From contig CAJNOJ010000187.1 in assembly GCA_905250025.1 (NCBI GenBank), forward strand, positions 124,001-188,000: a DNA stretch of 64,000 nucleotides, given 5' to 3'. Source of the stretch: Adineta ricciae (lineage: Eukaryota > Rotifera > Eurotatoria > Adinetida > Adinetidae). Shown one piece after another: positions 38,979 through 51,744 of the stretch; positions within the stretch are counted from its first letter, which is position 1; every line of letters starts with the position of its first letter. Both the position numbers and the translations under genes were made by a program. Below the pieces are notes generated by a model. That model searched no databases and was not told the DNA's origin. It saw only the letters and a list, made by a program, of their open reading frames with translations.

Positions 38979-39919
38979 TTAGGTTGATAATGGTTTCCAT
39001 GATTTCGTACATGGATAACCTCGTCTGCGTCTTTCTTTTCGAAGTTTGTCTGTTAAAATTCTACAAAAATATGACCATGGACGATAGCCGTCTTTACCAA
39101 TACTTGGATAACATTTATAAATTGTCTGTCCAATCGCTTGATATTCGGCTTTAATTAGAAAATCTTTTTTCTTATTTAGTATCCAACAAACAAGTTCTTT
39201 CATAAATGTATCCCATTCATCCTGAATTGTATTATACTCTAATGCTTTAGTTACTTTTGCAGAGAATTGAGGCAGTTCCACAGGATACTGAAATTTATAA
39301 TCTGTCGGATTATTCGATGCAGCAGTTGATAAAGATGTTATAGAAGTATTCGGAGTATCAACAAGGTTACTTGACGAATTTTCAGCTATGTTAAATTCGT
39401 CATCTGAATCTTCTTTGCATGAGGCAGACGGAGCAATGCTTACTGAATAAGTTGGTGGTTTAGTGTTAACCGCTTCATAGACGTCCTTAAAAACATGAAG
39501 GAAATTTTATGATTGCAATGAAATATGATTTTCATACAGGTATTCCGTCATCATCTTCTTTTTCGCCTATACAAATGATCTGACATTTTCTGTTTGGCGA
39601 GCGCTAGAATAAACGAAGTTTTCTTTTATCATCGATGGCTCTTTACGATGCCTTTCGACCTACTAATTTCTGTATCGTATTCCAGAAGCGTTTTCGATCG
39701 GCGAATGTAAAGCCGTATTCGTTTTTGAATAAGTGTTCGACATCATCACGATCCATAATTTGCAAATCTTTGTTCGTCACACGTTGATCTACATATGGTT
39801 GAATGAATTGGTGACGAAATCACAAATAAAACAAAAAGCTTACTTTCGAGAATGTTAATCATTGACATAGGTATACTTTGATGAAGTAAGTAGGAAAAGA
39901 TTGAGCTCTGATAATCCAT
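38979..39919 (-). CDS. SAM-like domain protein A (tandem pair)
   Basis: Exons 39844-39919, 39664-39788, 39538-39603 and 38979-39485 encode 257 residues. Residues 5-67 resemble a sterile alpha motif: LHQSIPMSMINILE, then LQIMDRDDVEHLFKNEYGFT and FADRKRFWNTIQKL. An acidic Ser/Thr-rich linker follows. The C-terminal 100 residues form a second helical block centred on EYQAIGQTIYKCYPSIGKDG and PWSYFCRILTDKLRKERRR, which recalls the C-terminal domain seen with SAM in SAMD3-like and transposon-derived animal proteins. Gene B at 40605-41588 has the same exon plan and sequence blocks. Function unknown; SAM domains usually mediate protein-protein contacts. Confidence 0.7.
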
Positions 39920-40604
39920 TGTCAGTATTCTATTTCGAACAAAATCGCATATTCTGTGTGAATGTATGTACCAATGTTAACTTTGTGAATTATTTTCTGC
40001 TGTATGATTAATAAATACGAATATGCAAATAAAGTATCATTGAAATCGATATACCTTCGACGATGATTGGAAGTGCAGTGGTGCGTATAAACAAGGTGTA
40101 TCGGCGTACCGGGGCTACATGAGTGATTAACGACAGTAGTAAAGTCCATGAGTGTGTAGATAACAGGAGAAGAGCACTAATAAACGAAAATACTCAATCT
40201 TAACTGACCGAAATACTTTCTCATAGCTAATTTGACTAGTAAGGTGTGTCAATGATGTGTTTCGCTTTATTTTCGAAGTAGAACTTTATGAAGGGAAAAT
40301 CATATCTATCAATCGCTAATCATTGAAAACAGAAAATTACAGTTATCATTTTTGCTTTCATTGCTTGATGCTAATGATGCAAACGATTAAATGATGATTA
40401 GTATCTTTGTTATCCGACATTTGAAAACATCTTTTATACTGCCCAGTCATTCAACATTACTATTTTTCCTAGTCTATAGGGACATATAAACAGGCGATCA
40501 GTTGTTTGAAAAGAGAAGCTCGTAATTAATCAGATTCTTCACTTTCGATTGAAACAATATTGAACCCACACGGAATGTTCGTACTTTTATTTTGAATTAA
40601 TACA
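39920..40604. other. Spacer between tandem SAM genes
   Basis: 685 bases upstream of gene A and downstream of gene B. The minus frame 39922-40149 is separated from gene A by a stop. No gene seen. Confidence 0.4.
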
Positions 40605-41588
40605 TTAGATTAGGATTTCAAACTCGGTCATATGATTATTTCGATCGAGTGTTTTTCTTTGCTTTTCTTTTCTGTTTTTCATAGTTAATGCTTTACGTCT
40701 TTGCCATCTTTCAGTTCGAATTCGTTGGCTAAGACTTCGACACAAAAATGACCACGGTTTAGGACCAGCTGTGCCTATATTCGGATATTTTTCATACAAA
40801 GTCTGTCCAATAGCTCGATATTCATGTTGTTCACGAAGACATGGCTTGATCGCCATAACCCATCGAGCGAGTTCATTGATAAATGCTGCCCATTGTTTGT
40901 GAATCGTATTTGTTTGAAGTGCGTGAGTGATATTCGATGAAAAACTTGGTAAAATACTTGGATAAGTAAAAATATAACCCGATGATATAGAGAGATGGGA
41001 TGAGGAATTCGAGTGTTTATCATCATCATCATCATCATCATCGATGTTAGACGTAACTTTGTTTTCGAAGAGATGATTTGAATGAGATAGTTGATGTTGT
41101 TTGGAATCAGTCGACTCCTCTTTTTCTTCTTCTTCGGTAAATCCATAGACATGTTCAAGACTTTCCTAGAAATGAGTTTTGTACTTTCTGGATATACAAA
41201 GATTTGATATTTCATACCGGTGAATGGGCAATTTCTTCCGTTTTTCTGTTTGTATTTTGAGATATTTGCTAGAAGAGGTAAATAGATATCGAGAAAACAA
41301 GAAAATGTTTAATCTTTCTCTACAATTTTTTGTATAATATTCCAAAACTGTTTTCGGTCGCGAAAAGTAAATCCATATTCATTCTTGAATAAATGTTCCA
41401 CGTCATCTCGATCCATAATTTGCAAATCTTCATCACTAACATGTTGTTCTACATTAAATCAACTCTCATTCGATATTCAATTCTCCATTCTCATATTTAC
41501 TTGTCAATATCGTCGCCATTCTATCAGATATTCCATATGGCAAAAGATCAGCAACTGAGTGTTGACTATTACTTGTATTCATTCTCAT
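40605..41588 (-). CDS. SAM-like domain protein B (tandem pair)
   Basis: Exons 41501-41588, 41324-41448, 41218-41268 and 40605-41165 encode 274 residues. Intron positions and phases match gene A; the second exon is 125 bases in both. The SAM-like block shares LQIMDRDDVEHLFKNEYGFT with A exactly, and the C-terminal block reads EYRAIGQTLYEKYPNIGTAG then PWSFLCRSLSQRIRTERWQR. The linker has diverged, with a Glu-rich run and an Asp7 run from a GAT repeat at 41019-41041. A clear local duplication. The C-terminal tail is more basic than A's. Confidence 0.7.
41019..41041. repeat. In-frame (ATC)n repeat encoding poly-Asp
   Basis: Seven to eight trinucleotide units inside the last exon of SAM gene B; on the coding strand it reads GAT and gives an Asp run in the linker. 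Confidence 0.8.
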
Positions 41589-41978
41589 CCAAGTTGAATC
41601 ACATGGAATGTTCAGATGAAAAAGCTTTCTTGATAACGAAGATATATTGGCGCGTAATATTCAACACATTGTGATGAAATTGAAAACTAGATTTAATGTC
41701 TAATAGAGGAAAAGATAGTTGAGATATCGATTGCCATTCGTCGAGATACTTTAGATCATCAAGGCAGATTAAACAAATAGGGAAACAATCTTGGATTTCT
41801 CACGAACATCTGTTTGATTACATATATAATGAAATCGTCTCAGTTTTCACTGGAAGATCAAGACTTATCTAATAGAAAAACTTGCGCTCTTTGTTCGTTT
41901 ATTTATTGATCAAAATAGTAAGACAAACACAAATTCAATACTAACTACTAATTTCAAGAGATGAAATTCATCAAGTTG
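41589..41978. other. Intergenic, no gene seen
   Basis: Promoter side of SAM gene B and 3' side of QSOX. AT-rich, no coding signal. Confidence 0.4.
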
Positions 41979-44278
41979 TTAAAAACGCACTATTGTCAAT
42001 AAAGAGAATAACAAAATCATAAGACTATATTGTTCATGAACAATTGTACTACTCTTCGATGATGTTTTCTGTATGTCGTAATACTCTTTTAAATAATTAT
42101 AAACTTCATTTTCATCGAATTCCGTTGCATCGTTGTTCTCATCAACTTGACGAACGCACGTATTGCATTCCTGCTTTGTTGGAAATGGAACTTTCGGCCA
42201 AGCTGGATCACTGGATAATTCTTCATTACGAAGTCGTTCATTCACCTTGTTATGACCTAAAGACTTTTCAAATGGCCTTCAATCAAGGATTTATATGAAT
42301 CTTACCTCGCCAAAGATACAAAACGTTTTCTTTGTACGAAGATATTTCGTGTTCAGCGTTGCTAGTCATGTTGGTGAAATGTTTCACACATTCTTCGCAA
42401 AGAAAAAATTTACGAACGAATTCACGAATAGGAACAATCACATCGGTTGGTTTTGCATTGGATGGTACTGAAAAGAGAAAAACATTTTACTGTGATTCAT
42501 TCGAAATTAACTTACATTTATTGTCCTCGGCAAGTAGAGCTTGCTTAACTGTCATACTATGAAATAGAAGCCATAATCCACAGGTATAACCACGTTTAGT
42601 TGGGTCGGATCCATTACAATGATCGAATTTGATATCTGGTAGTTTTATAATCTAAGATTAAGAACAAAGAAACAGATGAGCAATATTCTCCTTGGAGGAT
42701 AATCAGAAAATGTTTAGATGAAACATTTATGATCGTGCCCTTTGATTGAGCAATCGCTGCAATTGTCTAACTGAGATGTTTAACAGATCATTGACTGAAA
42801 GCAATTCAAATACAGTAGCATTCTTAATACTCATTCTGCCTTATTTTCGTTGCATCTCCTTTAGCTAAACCTTGTTAAGATAAGACGATTACCGAGGTAG
42901 AATTAATATAATTTTGTAATTCTTTGCTTGTCAATGTCGTACGGTCATTCATGAAATTGATTAAATCATAAAGGAAAGTTTTGATATTGTCACTTCCTGG
43001 GTAATACTATACAAGAAAGAAAACCTGAATTTCATCTTTCTGAGACAGTTTTCTATTACCGTATGAAGGACATTGAGCCAGGACTTGACATCTTCGAATA
43101 ATGTAGGTAGCTTTCGTCGTAAGTCTTTATTAACCATCCAGACAACGGTGCTGTCGACATCCGTCAGCGTTGGTTTCAATGCGCCAGGTTTCTCACTAAA
43201 CAACCATTCAGCACGACAAGAGAACGAGAAGAAATCTTACTTTTCAACTTTGTCACTATGAGAACTGTTATGAACATTTAACACAAATTGTTTCATCGCT
43301 TGTGTTGAGTCCATTCTAGAGAAAAACAAGATTGAATTTCGATTACAATCTTGTTTGGTTACGTACGGTTCAAGTGTGATTTCTCCGTGTTCATTTCTTG
43401 AACCTTTCCAAAGACTAACACCTGGTTTGACTGGATTTGTCGTGTGCAAACGAAAGATTGGTTCTTTGTAAACAGTTTTCGAATTATTCAAAACATACTA
43501 AAACAAAGCGAACTAATTTTCATGAGAAGAAGTTAATAGAAATGGTGAAATAGTTACGAGACTATAGAGAAGAATGTCGTCCGAGACGAATAATTGAAAA
43601 CTTTTGTAGTTTCGAGGAATTATACGATTCAAATCATCCATTGACTGCGGTCTAGGAGAAGAAATTTTCAATAGGTCATCCATATTTTGCTCTTTTCAAC
43701 TTTTACTCAATCACATGACGAACGGGCCATGTTTTTCCGTAACAAACATGTGCAATTTTATTGAGTTTCTTAATTGACCACATTAAAACATCTTCCGGTT
43801 TGGTGTTACTACTTCGTCGTTCTGAATTAAATGCTAATTGTGTGGAATTTGTTAATGGACAAAATATTCGCCACTGCGGGTAACCTTCGTCTTCGCAAAT
43901 ATCATTCTGAGATGATGATTCGCTAGCACAATCATATGCGCCAAGTCGGAGATATCTTGACCAACCTGGAATGCAACAATACGTGTTTTCATTCAATATT
44001 TTCCGCATGGTTTTACCTGTCGCATATTGAGCAGCAGCTTCCCAACCCGGTTCAGCAAGTTTGCAAAAACCGCAATAAGTTAAGTAATAAAAAACAATCC
44101 ATACAGGTTGACGAACTTTCGATGTGGATGTATCGGCTTTAAGTGCCGATGTCCAGTTCGCTCGTGTTAAATATTTCGTTTTATGCCATGGCCAATGACC
44201 ATCATCTTCAACGATGTATGAAGACGACAGCGAAAACAGAAGAAAAACCGCAAACAAATATAAATGCGACACGAGCAT
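41979..44278 (-). CDS. QSOX1: Quiescin sulfhydryl oxidase
   Basis: Oxidises thiols to disulfides in the secretory pathway, passing electrons to FAD and oxygen. Exons 43707-44278, 43558-43651, 43367-43497, 43241-43315, 43060-43195, 42893-43006, 42516-42651, 42306-42467 and 41979-42256 give 565 residues. A signal peptide (LYLFAVFLLFSLSSS) precedes a thioredoxin domain with the active pair CGFC at residues 69-72 (usual form CGHC). The ERV/ALR flavin domain follows, with GYTCGLWLLFHSM, the proximal pair CEEC at 443-446, YLWRGHNKVNERL, and a CNTC pair. A C-terminal hydrophobic helix would anchor it in the membrane. The symbol marks the family; QSOX1 versus QSOX2 is not resolved. Confidence 0.9.
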
Positions 44279-44814
44279 CTACAAATATAAATAATGAGTG
44301 CAAAAACAATTGAGTATACCGTCGAATAACGAAACGAATGAGTCTTTTTTTTCTTCTTATACGTATGCAAAAGCGCGGTGCGATCGAAGCACATAAACTG
44401 TCGTTTATCTCCTTCTTTTTTCCTCCTCTCCCATCGCTTTCTTTTCCTTTATTTATTTCTTCGTTCTGTATATGTATCATCTGAAGCTCGACAGACAGAT
44501 ATGTATGTTTTTATCATTCCCCAAACACCAACTACTACAGTCTCGTGTCTTTTCTTTTCAACCAATACAGAATGACGAATATGAGAGAGTAATCATCATT
44601 AATATACGTTCGTCTTTCTTCACTCATTAATAATCGCATGAAAGACTCGAAAGACATACCGCGTAACAAAAAGGGTTCATTTATTACATGCCTTGATTTT
44701 ATTCCTTCGATTAGTTCCTTTCACACAAGACAATGAATGGTTCATTTCTCGTCATTTCACACACACAAACAATTACGGAAAGACTGAAAATATTATGTTC
44801 AGTTTTTTTTCTAA
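44279..44814. other. Intergenic, no gene seen
   Basis: Promoter of QSOX and 3' side of the GM2A-like gene, pyrimidine-rich. Minus frames at 44167-44480 overlap the QSOX start in other frames and are shadows. Confidence 0.4.
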
Positions 44815-45552
44815 TTAATTCTTTTTTGGTTTAACAGAGAATTTAATGTCGTAACAAGCATAGATGGTACCAACGGTAGCTTTAATGTTAACATCGAAGT
44901 CACCAACACTTAACCATGAGGCAGCTCTGCAAAATAAATAGAGTCAGAATTTAATCAATTGTAAACCTAAGAAAGAAAACTCTTTACTCTGGTGCTTTAG
45001 GAATTGTAACGTCAATTTCAATGTCAATATTTTTTGTGGTGATATCTACTGGACATTCGCAATCGATGTTATGTTCAAGAAGATTAGCTGGACATCCGTT
45101 TTCCATAGGAGCAAGACGTTTCATTAATGCGCATAAATCGGGATATGAACTATGGAATATGAAAATTCAATGAAATCAGTTAACTGTAATCTATTCTATA
45201 CCATGAGCCAACTTTTTCACCTTCGACAATGTAGCAACTGATTGGTAATTTAATACCACTGACTGTACGTACGATTTTCAAATCAGCCTTGATAACACCT
45301 TTGATAAATTCAGTAGTTGAAGCAGCAAATGACAGTGTACCTTCACCAGGTTGAATAACAGGCATGGGTAAAAATGTTAATCGATTGATTTGAACATTTT
45401 TTGATCCTAATCAAATGAAATCTAAGATCGAATCGAATCTCAGGTAAGTCTGGGTACATACCGCAATCGGTCAAGCCTACTGCCGTATAAGTTTGTGATG
45501 TTGCATATGCAACAAAGCACATGAAAACAATGACGTGACTTGCAAATAACAT
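44815..45552 (-). CDS. GM2A: GM2 activator-like lipid-binding protein (ML domain)
   Basis: Binds a glycolipid and presents it to a lysosomal hydrolase in vertebrates. Exons 45462-45552, 45202-45406, 44988-45149 and 44815-44926 give 189 residues (human GM2A 193). It opens with a signal peptide (SHVIVFMCFVAYATSQ). Family landmarks are in order: LTDCG, VQINRLTFLP, KADLKIVRTVSGIKLPISCY, YPDLCALMKRLAP, CPANLLEHNIDCECP, then ASWLSVGDFDVNIKATVG and ACYDIKFSV. Eight cysteines match the GM2A disulfide pattern better than the six of NPC2. The symbol marks the family; the true ligand in this animal is unknown. Confidence 0.8.
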
Positions 45553-45604
45553 TCCTTCTTCAATACACTTTATATCTCGGAGATAACTTTGAATAACTTA
45601 TCAC

Positions 45605-45907
45605 TTAGTACCGGATTAACACAGGTCTTAAATAGTTTAGAAATCGAGCAGCTGTTTGACTTTCCACATTACCATTTTGTGTTCCAACACCTACATATTC
45701 CATATTGTCTTCACGACAATGATAAAAATGATGATTTGATAAACTTGTATTATGAATCAGCGTAGGAGAATGTTTTTTGAAGAAATCTGCCATAGTTTGT
45801 ACAAAAGAAACATTCCGTATAGATATTGTTCATGGTATATCATTTGAACGACTTGATCGATATGCCGTATCATTTATCATTTCTTCGCCGTTGAGGAATA
45901 TCATCGA
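45605..45907 (-). pseudogene. Coding remnant interrupted by TGA, family unknown
   Basis: A minus-strand reading with protein-like composition runs from about 45907 (IFLNGEEMINDTAYRSSRSN) through a TGA at 45830-45832 and continues in the same frame (TISIRNVSFVQT, MADFFKKHSPTLIHN, MEYVGVGTQNGNVESQTAAR) to a TAG at 45605. Without the TGA it would be one 100-residue frame. It looks like the C-terminal part of a dead gene. It may instead be a real 62-residue gene starting at the ATG at 45793. Family not recognised. Confidence 0.35.
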
Positions 45908-46639
45908 TAAATATCATGATCTTTCCTTACGAAAGGAACAGATTATCAATGATTACTTCCGTTGTAGATCGAAAAAATTTATCTATTTGATTTGAAAGAA
46001 TAAAAATTGTTCTAAACGTCTTTGAAAATAGATATCTTATTAGAAAGAATATTTGTCTGTATGGTGTGACATCAAATTTTGATAAGACTATTATTTAGTA
46101 TAGATTCTGAGTGCATATTCTAGCCTTCATTTTTATTTTTATTATCAATGATTAATACTGTATGAGATACTGTTTTGCAACTAAATCTATAAATATTACG
46201 AAATAGATAGTGATTTATGAGAGTATCAACAGGTGAATTTACGAATAATCATCAAACGCATTAGTGAGACCATTCTGGTAGGTCATACAACTCTTATTCT
46301 CACGAAACGCATCGTTTGAATCATTTTTCTTACAACATCAAACGATAACGTGAAAGTAAATGTTGATCTTTTTCTATTTCTCTAAACTAGCGATTGTTTG
46401 TTATCTAAATCTCATTGACATATTGCATCTCAATATGAAAATTGATATACTGCTGATAGTCTGATGGATGAGAATGACTACAGCTTATCAGAATTCTTAC
46501 ATACACAGTGGGAAAAGAATAGACTGTCTCATATGATTAGCAAGAAGATTGTTTCCTGAAGTTTGTGTGAAAGAAATGTTAATCTCAAAAGAGTAATTCG
46601 TTTATTCTCCTTTTTTTTTGAAAATTAAACGGTCCATAA
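45908..46639. other. Intergenic, no gene seen
   Basis: AT-rich spacer between the remnant and the 3' end of LRP2BP; no coding or RNA signal seen. Confidence 0.4.
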
Positions 46640-48151
46640 TCAAATCTTTTCGTGTGTTAAATAATCTTGTAATAGTTGACAAGCATCTGGATCGTATTGG
46701 AAGCACTAGGAGTAAAACTTTGAACAATTCAGCTAAAAGTATTTCCGTTAGTTTTACTTTTTTATACATTAACGCAGATTGTTCTGTATCTTTTTTTACT
46801 CCAAATCCAAGTTCGAGGCATCTGCCGAGAATAAATATGGCGATAGCAATACCTTTTCGAATATATTGTGGTAAGCAACAAGATACTCGAGATAACTCAT
46901 CAATATTATCCAACGCAGCTACTCTGAATATATGAGAAAATCTATTCTGATAAAACATCTGTTGATTTCTACTCACCGTTTCGCTAAATCAGTTGCTTTT
47001 GTATATAGTTTTCGATTGTAATATGCATAAACAAGTAGTCCCATAGCCTATCGATAAGAATGCGTTATCTTGTGAGAATAATATTCACGAGTCATTCACC
47101 TACATAGATATTGCCTCGTTCTGATGCTTGACGGAGATAATCAATAGCTTGATTAATATTTTTCGTTGTACCAACACCAAATAAACTCATCGCACCTACA
47201 GCACCTGAAATTTCATATTTAATTACCTTTCATATTTGTAATAGATATCATCTCGATATTACCAAGACTTTCAAGCGAACCACGCTGTGCTGCTTGATTA
47301 TGCCAATACCAAGCTTTCTTTAAATCATACACAAATGAACTTTTGCGTGAATAGTAAAACGCGAGAGCGGTTTGAGCTTCTACAACTGGATCATGTCCAT
47401 CGCCATTGGCTGCTAATAGCCACCAACTACAATAGATAAGTTGAAAAGATTTCGGAAAGTGTGAATGTTATTACTGTTCAGCTTTATCTTCGGAATGTGC
47501 AACACCGAAGCCTTGAAAGAAAGCTTTGCCAATGTGAAATTCAGCATATGGTACAACAAAGCAGTTAGGATCTTTGCCTTTTGCTGCGATTTCGACCATC
47601 ATTTGATACGCATCATCCTAGCAGAGAATCATCATATTTTTACCGTTGTAAATCAATTCTGAACGAACCGGGGTGAATCCAGGCGGTCCTTGTTCATCAA
47701 AACCCATTGTAGCCAGTTGATACATGGCTAAATATAAAGAAAAAACATTCGAAGGAAATGTACAATCAAACAGTGACATACCACGTAGATCGACATCCTT
47801 AATTTTTGAATACCATTTCCACGCTTTGTGGTACTGTTCCGTATCATAATAGAATTGTGCAAGAAGCATGATTCCTTCGCGAGCTCGACATTTGCACTTC
47901 GCAGGATCATACGTATCCATGCCACACGTGCATTCAGTTAAATCAAGTAAATCACTTTCGAATTCATCTTCCCGACCATTTTCACGTAATAATTCGCGTG
48001 TATTATCTCTCTATACAAGCAGTGCGAATACCAAAACCGTATACTTGCAGACAATACTTACGAGAATCAAGCGTTCAATCATAAATTCTCGAGCGCCGAG
48101 TGCTTGAGGAACAGAAGACGCCAACTTCTCCCCAATGCCTTGTGCAGCCAT
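46640..48151 (-). CDS. LRP2BP: LRP2-binding protein (SEL1-like repeats)
   Basis: An adaptor of SEL1-like repeats that in mammals binds the tail of megalin (LRP2). Exons 48062-48151, 47782-48010, 47669-47727, 47475-47617, 47263-47426, 47104-47204, 46977-47047, 46758-46923 and 46640-46705 give 362 residues (human 347). Diagnostic blocks in order: GIMLLAQFYYDTEQYHKAWK, AMYQLATMGFD, FHIGKAFFQGFGV, WWLLAANGDGHDPVVEAQTA, KKAWYWHNQAAQRGSLESLG, AIDYLRQASERGNIYAMG, CCLPQYIRKGIAIAIFILGR and CLELGFGVKKDTEQSALMYK. The order and the closing repeat match LRP2BP. The intron 47618-47668 uses an unusual GTTCGT donor, chosen because it keeps frame. Confidence 0.85.
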
Positions 48152-49217
48152 CGTTTCTAGAATTCAAACAGAGAAATCGATAAAAACAATGAAAATTTAG
48201 ATGTGTAACAAAAATCACACAGTATCCTATTTCAAAACTTCGATAAACATCTAAACTCTTGATTCGATGTTGTGAAAGTAACTATGACAGGTAATCAGAT
48301 CATGTTACCATATTTTGAAAGTTACCGTTCGAGCAACGGAGAAAATAAATATATCCGGCTTTCGAGTAATCATGAGATAATCCTCGACAGATTATACAAA
48401 TCTGAAATTTTCATGTTAAGCGATCGAATGTTTTGCTGAGAAAATTTTCTTTTTCCATTGTTTTTCAATCAATCAAAACTATTCAGGATTAATGGCAGCA
48501 CACGAGAACGTGTGAAGGTAAACAAACATTTTCTCCATGTACGTTCAGCTCACCTGTTCCGATGCCATTTAGTAGGTCGATACGATGGAAATTTCTCTTT
48601 CGAAAAATATCTATTCAAATTCACTTGTGAAAAAAAATTCTTTTTTCAATTGCCGGGGAAATTTGAATATCTTTCGTGTGAAATTTTCCATGTCTATTAG
48701 CACCATCTTGAATATGTCATACTTTTCTCAGTCATCCAATGAGGTTTGACAATCTCCTCGTGTCATGACAGTCAGTCGGACAGTGTAGACGAAACTTTGA
48801 CAAACAGAGATCGTTTAAAGCGCAATCATCCAGGCCTTTTTGAAGAACCAATTATTGATGAGATTTTCAATCTTTTTTGTTGTTGTTGATAACAAAATAA
48901 AGATATTAAAGCTTCTCATGGGAATGTTATTTATAGAACACCTCGCGTGTTTCTCTGATTTATTTGCGTCAATCTTTCTAATTTGCGAAGTTGATCGCTG
49001 AAGGTCACCATATGTCCATTATCCCTCGGTGTTCTCATCATGACAAAGCAAAAGCGAAAATCTTTTATCAATACATAAAATGAAGTCGCTGAGATGGTTT
49101 TATCTCGAACATCTGACGACGCAGGGAAAAAGTTTTGTATATAATTGTTGTTAGCCATTATCAATATCACAATCGGCCTCACACGTTTTTCAATCACACG
49201 ACGAAGTGTATAAGACA
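48152..49217. other. Divergent intergenic region
   Basis: One kilobase between LRP2BP (minus) and cathepsin L (plus), holding both promoters. Frames at 48458-48700 and 48931-49218 have no support. Confidence 0.4.
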
Positions 49218-50422
49218 ATGAGATCTTTAATTCTTTTGTGTGCCGTTCTTATAAGTGCACATTGCTTCCCAGCGTCGAACGAATCTTGGTCTTTATTCAA
49301 ACGTGCTTTTGAAAGAAGATATTCGTCCAACGAAGAAGAGTTGCATCGGTTTGTTGAATTTGTAATTTTTCTCAAAAAATTCTATTGTATAAATAGTCGA
49401 CAGATATGGGAAAGAAATGTTGCTTTGATTCAACAACACAATCTGGAAGCCGATCTTGGTCTTCATAGTTATACACTCCAAATGAATCGATTTGGTGATA
49501 TGGTAAAATCATTGAAAGAAGTTCTTATGTTTTATAGAATTCTTTCTTAAAGACAAATGAGGAATTTCGAAAACAAATGAATGGATTTAAAAAGAGTGCA
49601 AAGGACGAAGTCAATCAAGACAATTATCAAACATTTACGGCACCAGCAGATTTCGTTCTTCCAGATAGCATTGGTAGGTCAAGTCTCTTTTCTTAAATTA
49701 TTCTACGGTGTCTTCCATTCAACAATATAGATTGGCGTACCAAAGGCTATGTAACATATGTAAAAGACCAAGGTCAATGTGGTTCATGTTGGGCTTTTTC
49801 AACAACTGGTGCACTTGAAGGACAACATTTTGCAAAAACATCAAAACTCGTTCCGCTCTCCGAACAAAACTTAGTCGATTGCTCATGGCTCAACTTTGGA
49901 TGCAATGGTGGTAACCAAGATCTCGCCTATGACTACATTAAAATGCATCATGGAATTGATACTGAACAGACTTATCCATATATGGCTCAACGAGAAATGT
50001 GTCAATTTCACAAAAAAGATGTCGGTGCTACAATTACAGTACGCATCTGTTTTTAAGTAAATAGAAATGATGATTCTGTTTTTGTTCATTCGTTATAGGG
50101 TTATACTCGTATACAAAAGCACAATGAAACGGATCTTACAGCTGCCATTGCTGCAGTTGGTCCAATCGCAGTTTCCATTGATGCTTCACAAGGTTCATTT
50201 CAATTTTATTCGAGAGGCGTCTACGATGAACCAAATTGCTCAACAAAGAGACTGGACCATGCCGTTTTAGCTGTTGGATACGGATCGTTGAATTCAACAG
50301 ATTACTATATTGTTAAAAATTCATGGGGTACTAGTTGGGGAATGCAAGGTTATATTCTAATGAGTCGAAACAAACAAAATCAATGTGGAATTGCTACATC
50401 AGCTCTTTATCCACTTGTCTAA
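49218..50422 (+). CDS. CTSL: Cathepsin L-like cysteine protease
   Basis: A papain-family lysosomal or digestive protease. Exons 49218-49348, 49397-49502, 49553-49673, 49731-50038 and 50099-50422 give 329 residues. A signal peptide ([16 protein letters not shown]) and an I29 inhibitor propeptide (residues about 25-85, with an ERFNIN-like run ending MNRFGDMTNEEF) come first. The mature part starts near [13 protein letters not shown]. The catalytic triad is visible: Cys139 in [10 protein letters not shown], His276 in [12 protein letters not shown] and Asn296 in [19 protein letters not shown] and GCNGG support cathepsin L over B. Intron 49503-49552 uses the AG at 49552, not the nearer one, to keep frame. 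Subfamily symbol is approximate. Confidence 0.9.
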
Positions 50423-51744
50423 AAAGCGATTGTTTGTTTTCTTTCTGGAATAGAGTATTCAGGGTGAAGAAGTATATTTTTTCATAAACATAACACGATT
50501 TCGCAATTGTGCCTTTAACTCAAAGCTATAGCGTCTATCAAAAATGTCATAAAAGTGTTCGCGTAAGAAATTTGCATCAGATCGAAAACTGTCCGTCACT
50601 ATGAAACGAAATAAATTACTCTATAAATGACGTATTCTAGTTCGTCATTTTCAATGTTTTACCCTGTGCAAAAAACTGTTATTCTATCATTGAACTAATC
50701 TTAATCATCTTCATTTCTTCCCGATGATGGTTCAAGGATATGTTTCTGGTTTATGTGACAGGTTCGTTCGTATCATTCAGAGAGTTGAAAGTGATTCAAT
50801 GAGACGAAGCTAACTCTTCTACAGCATCATGATATTTTTATTTCTTGCCATCGAGCAATACAAAAATATATAGGTGTCAGAAGCTTTAAAAATAAGTGTT
50901 CTCAATCATCAACAGTATAATACTGATCATCCTCGTACTTGAAAATTCGATAAAAATCCATTTTTGATATTCAGTTCGCCTCGAGAAGCAAAAAGCGGCT
51001 TCTACACTCTCCAAAATTAGAATAGTTTTCAATACTAATTGGTCCGCTTATTTCCCTTCGGATATTTTCCTTCTTTAACAGTGTAAACAATTAACATTGG
51101 TACTTATTTTTAATTACTTTCAATTCGCCTATATTCCTAGCAGCGGTATCATTTGAATTCAGTTCATTGAAGTGTATACCCACATTATCAAGATTTTAAC
51201 GACATCAGTACAGTTGAAAACTTGAGTATGTCGCTGAAGAAAGAAACGGATGTAAACAAGGGCTATCGTATCACGCCTTTCTTTGAGAACCTATACTTTT
51301 CAGCGTTACATGATGCTTATGTCTGTTGCAGACATGTGAAATATAGAATAACATTCGGTATACTCCGAGTGAGAAGGAAATCAATCAATAATCAACATTA
51401 TAAGGTCATGAAAATGTGTTCAACGAATGAAATATGAATAGAATAGATGTCAGTAGGGAAAATTTTTATTTTTCTTTCATGATCATTTTATCAGTGGATT
51501 GGATATTTGCTATTTCGTCTCACTCTTCGCAAGGAAACATAACATAACTTATCAAGTCGAAGAACAGCTTCAAATTATTCATCTTCCTTCCTTCTGTAAA
51601 TGTCCCCAATCCTGTTTTTAGTCATTTATGACTCAAAAGCTTTCGGTTCATCTCTCTCATGACTCATATCCGGATTGAATAGTATAAAATGAAACATAAA
51701 ATTCATTTTTCTCTACCTTTAGATATATTTTCACCATTTGAGTC
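50423..51744. other. Intergenic 1.3 kb, no gene seen
   Basis: Cathepsin L 3' end and Ral promoter. The frame at 51222-51437 has no splice partner or recognisable content. Confidence 0.4.
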
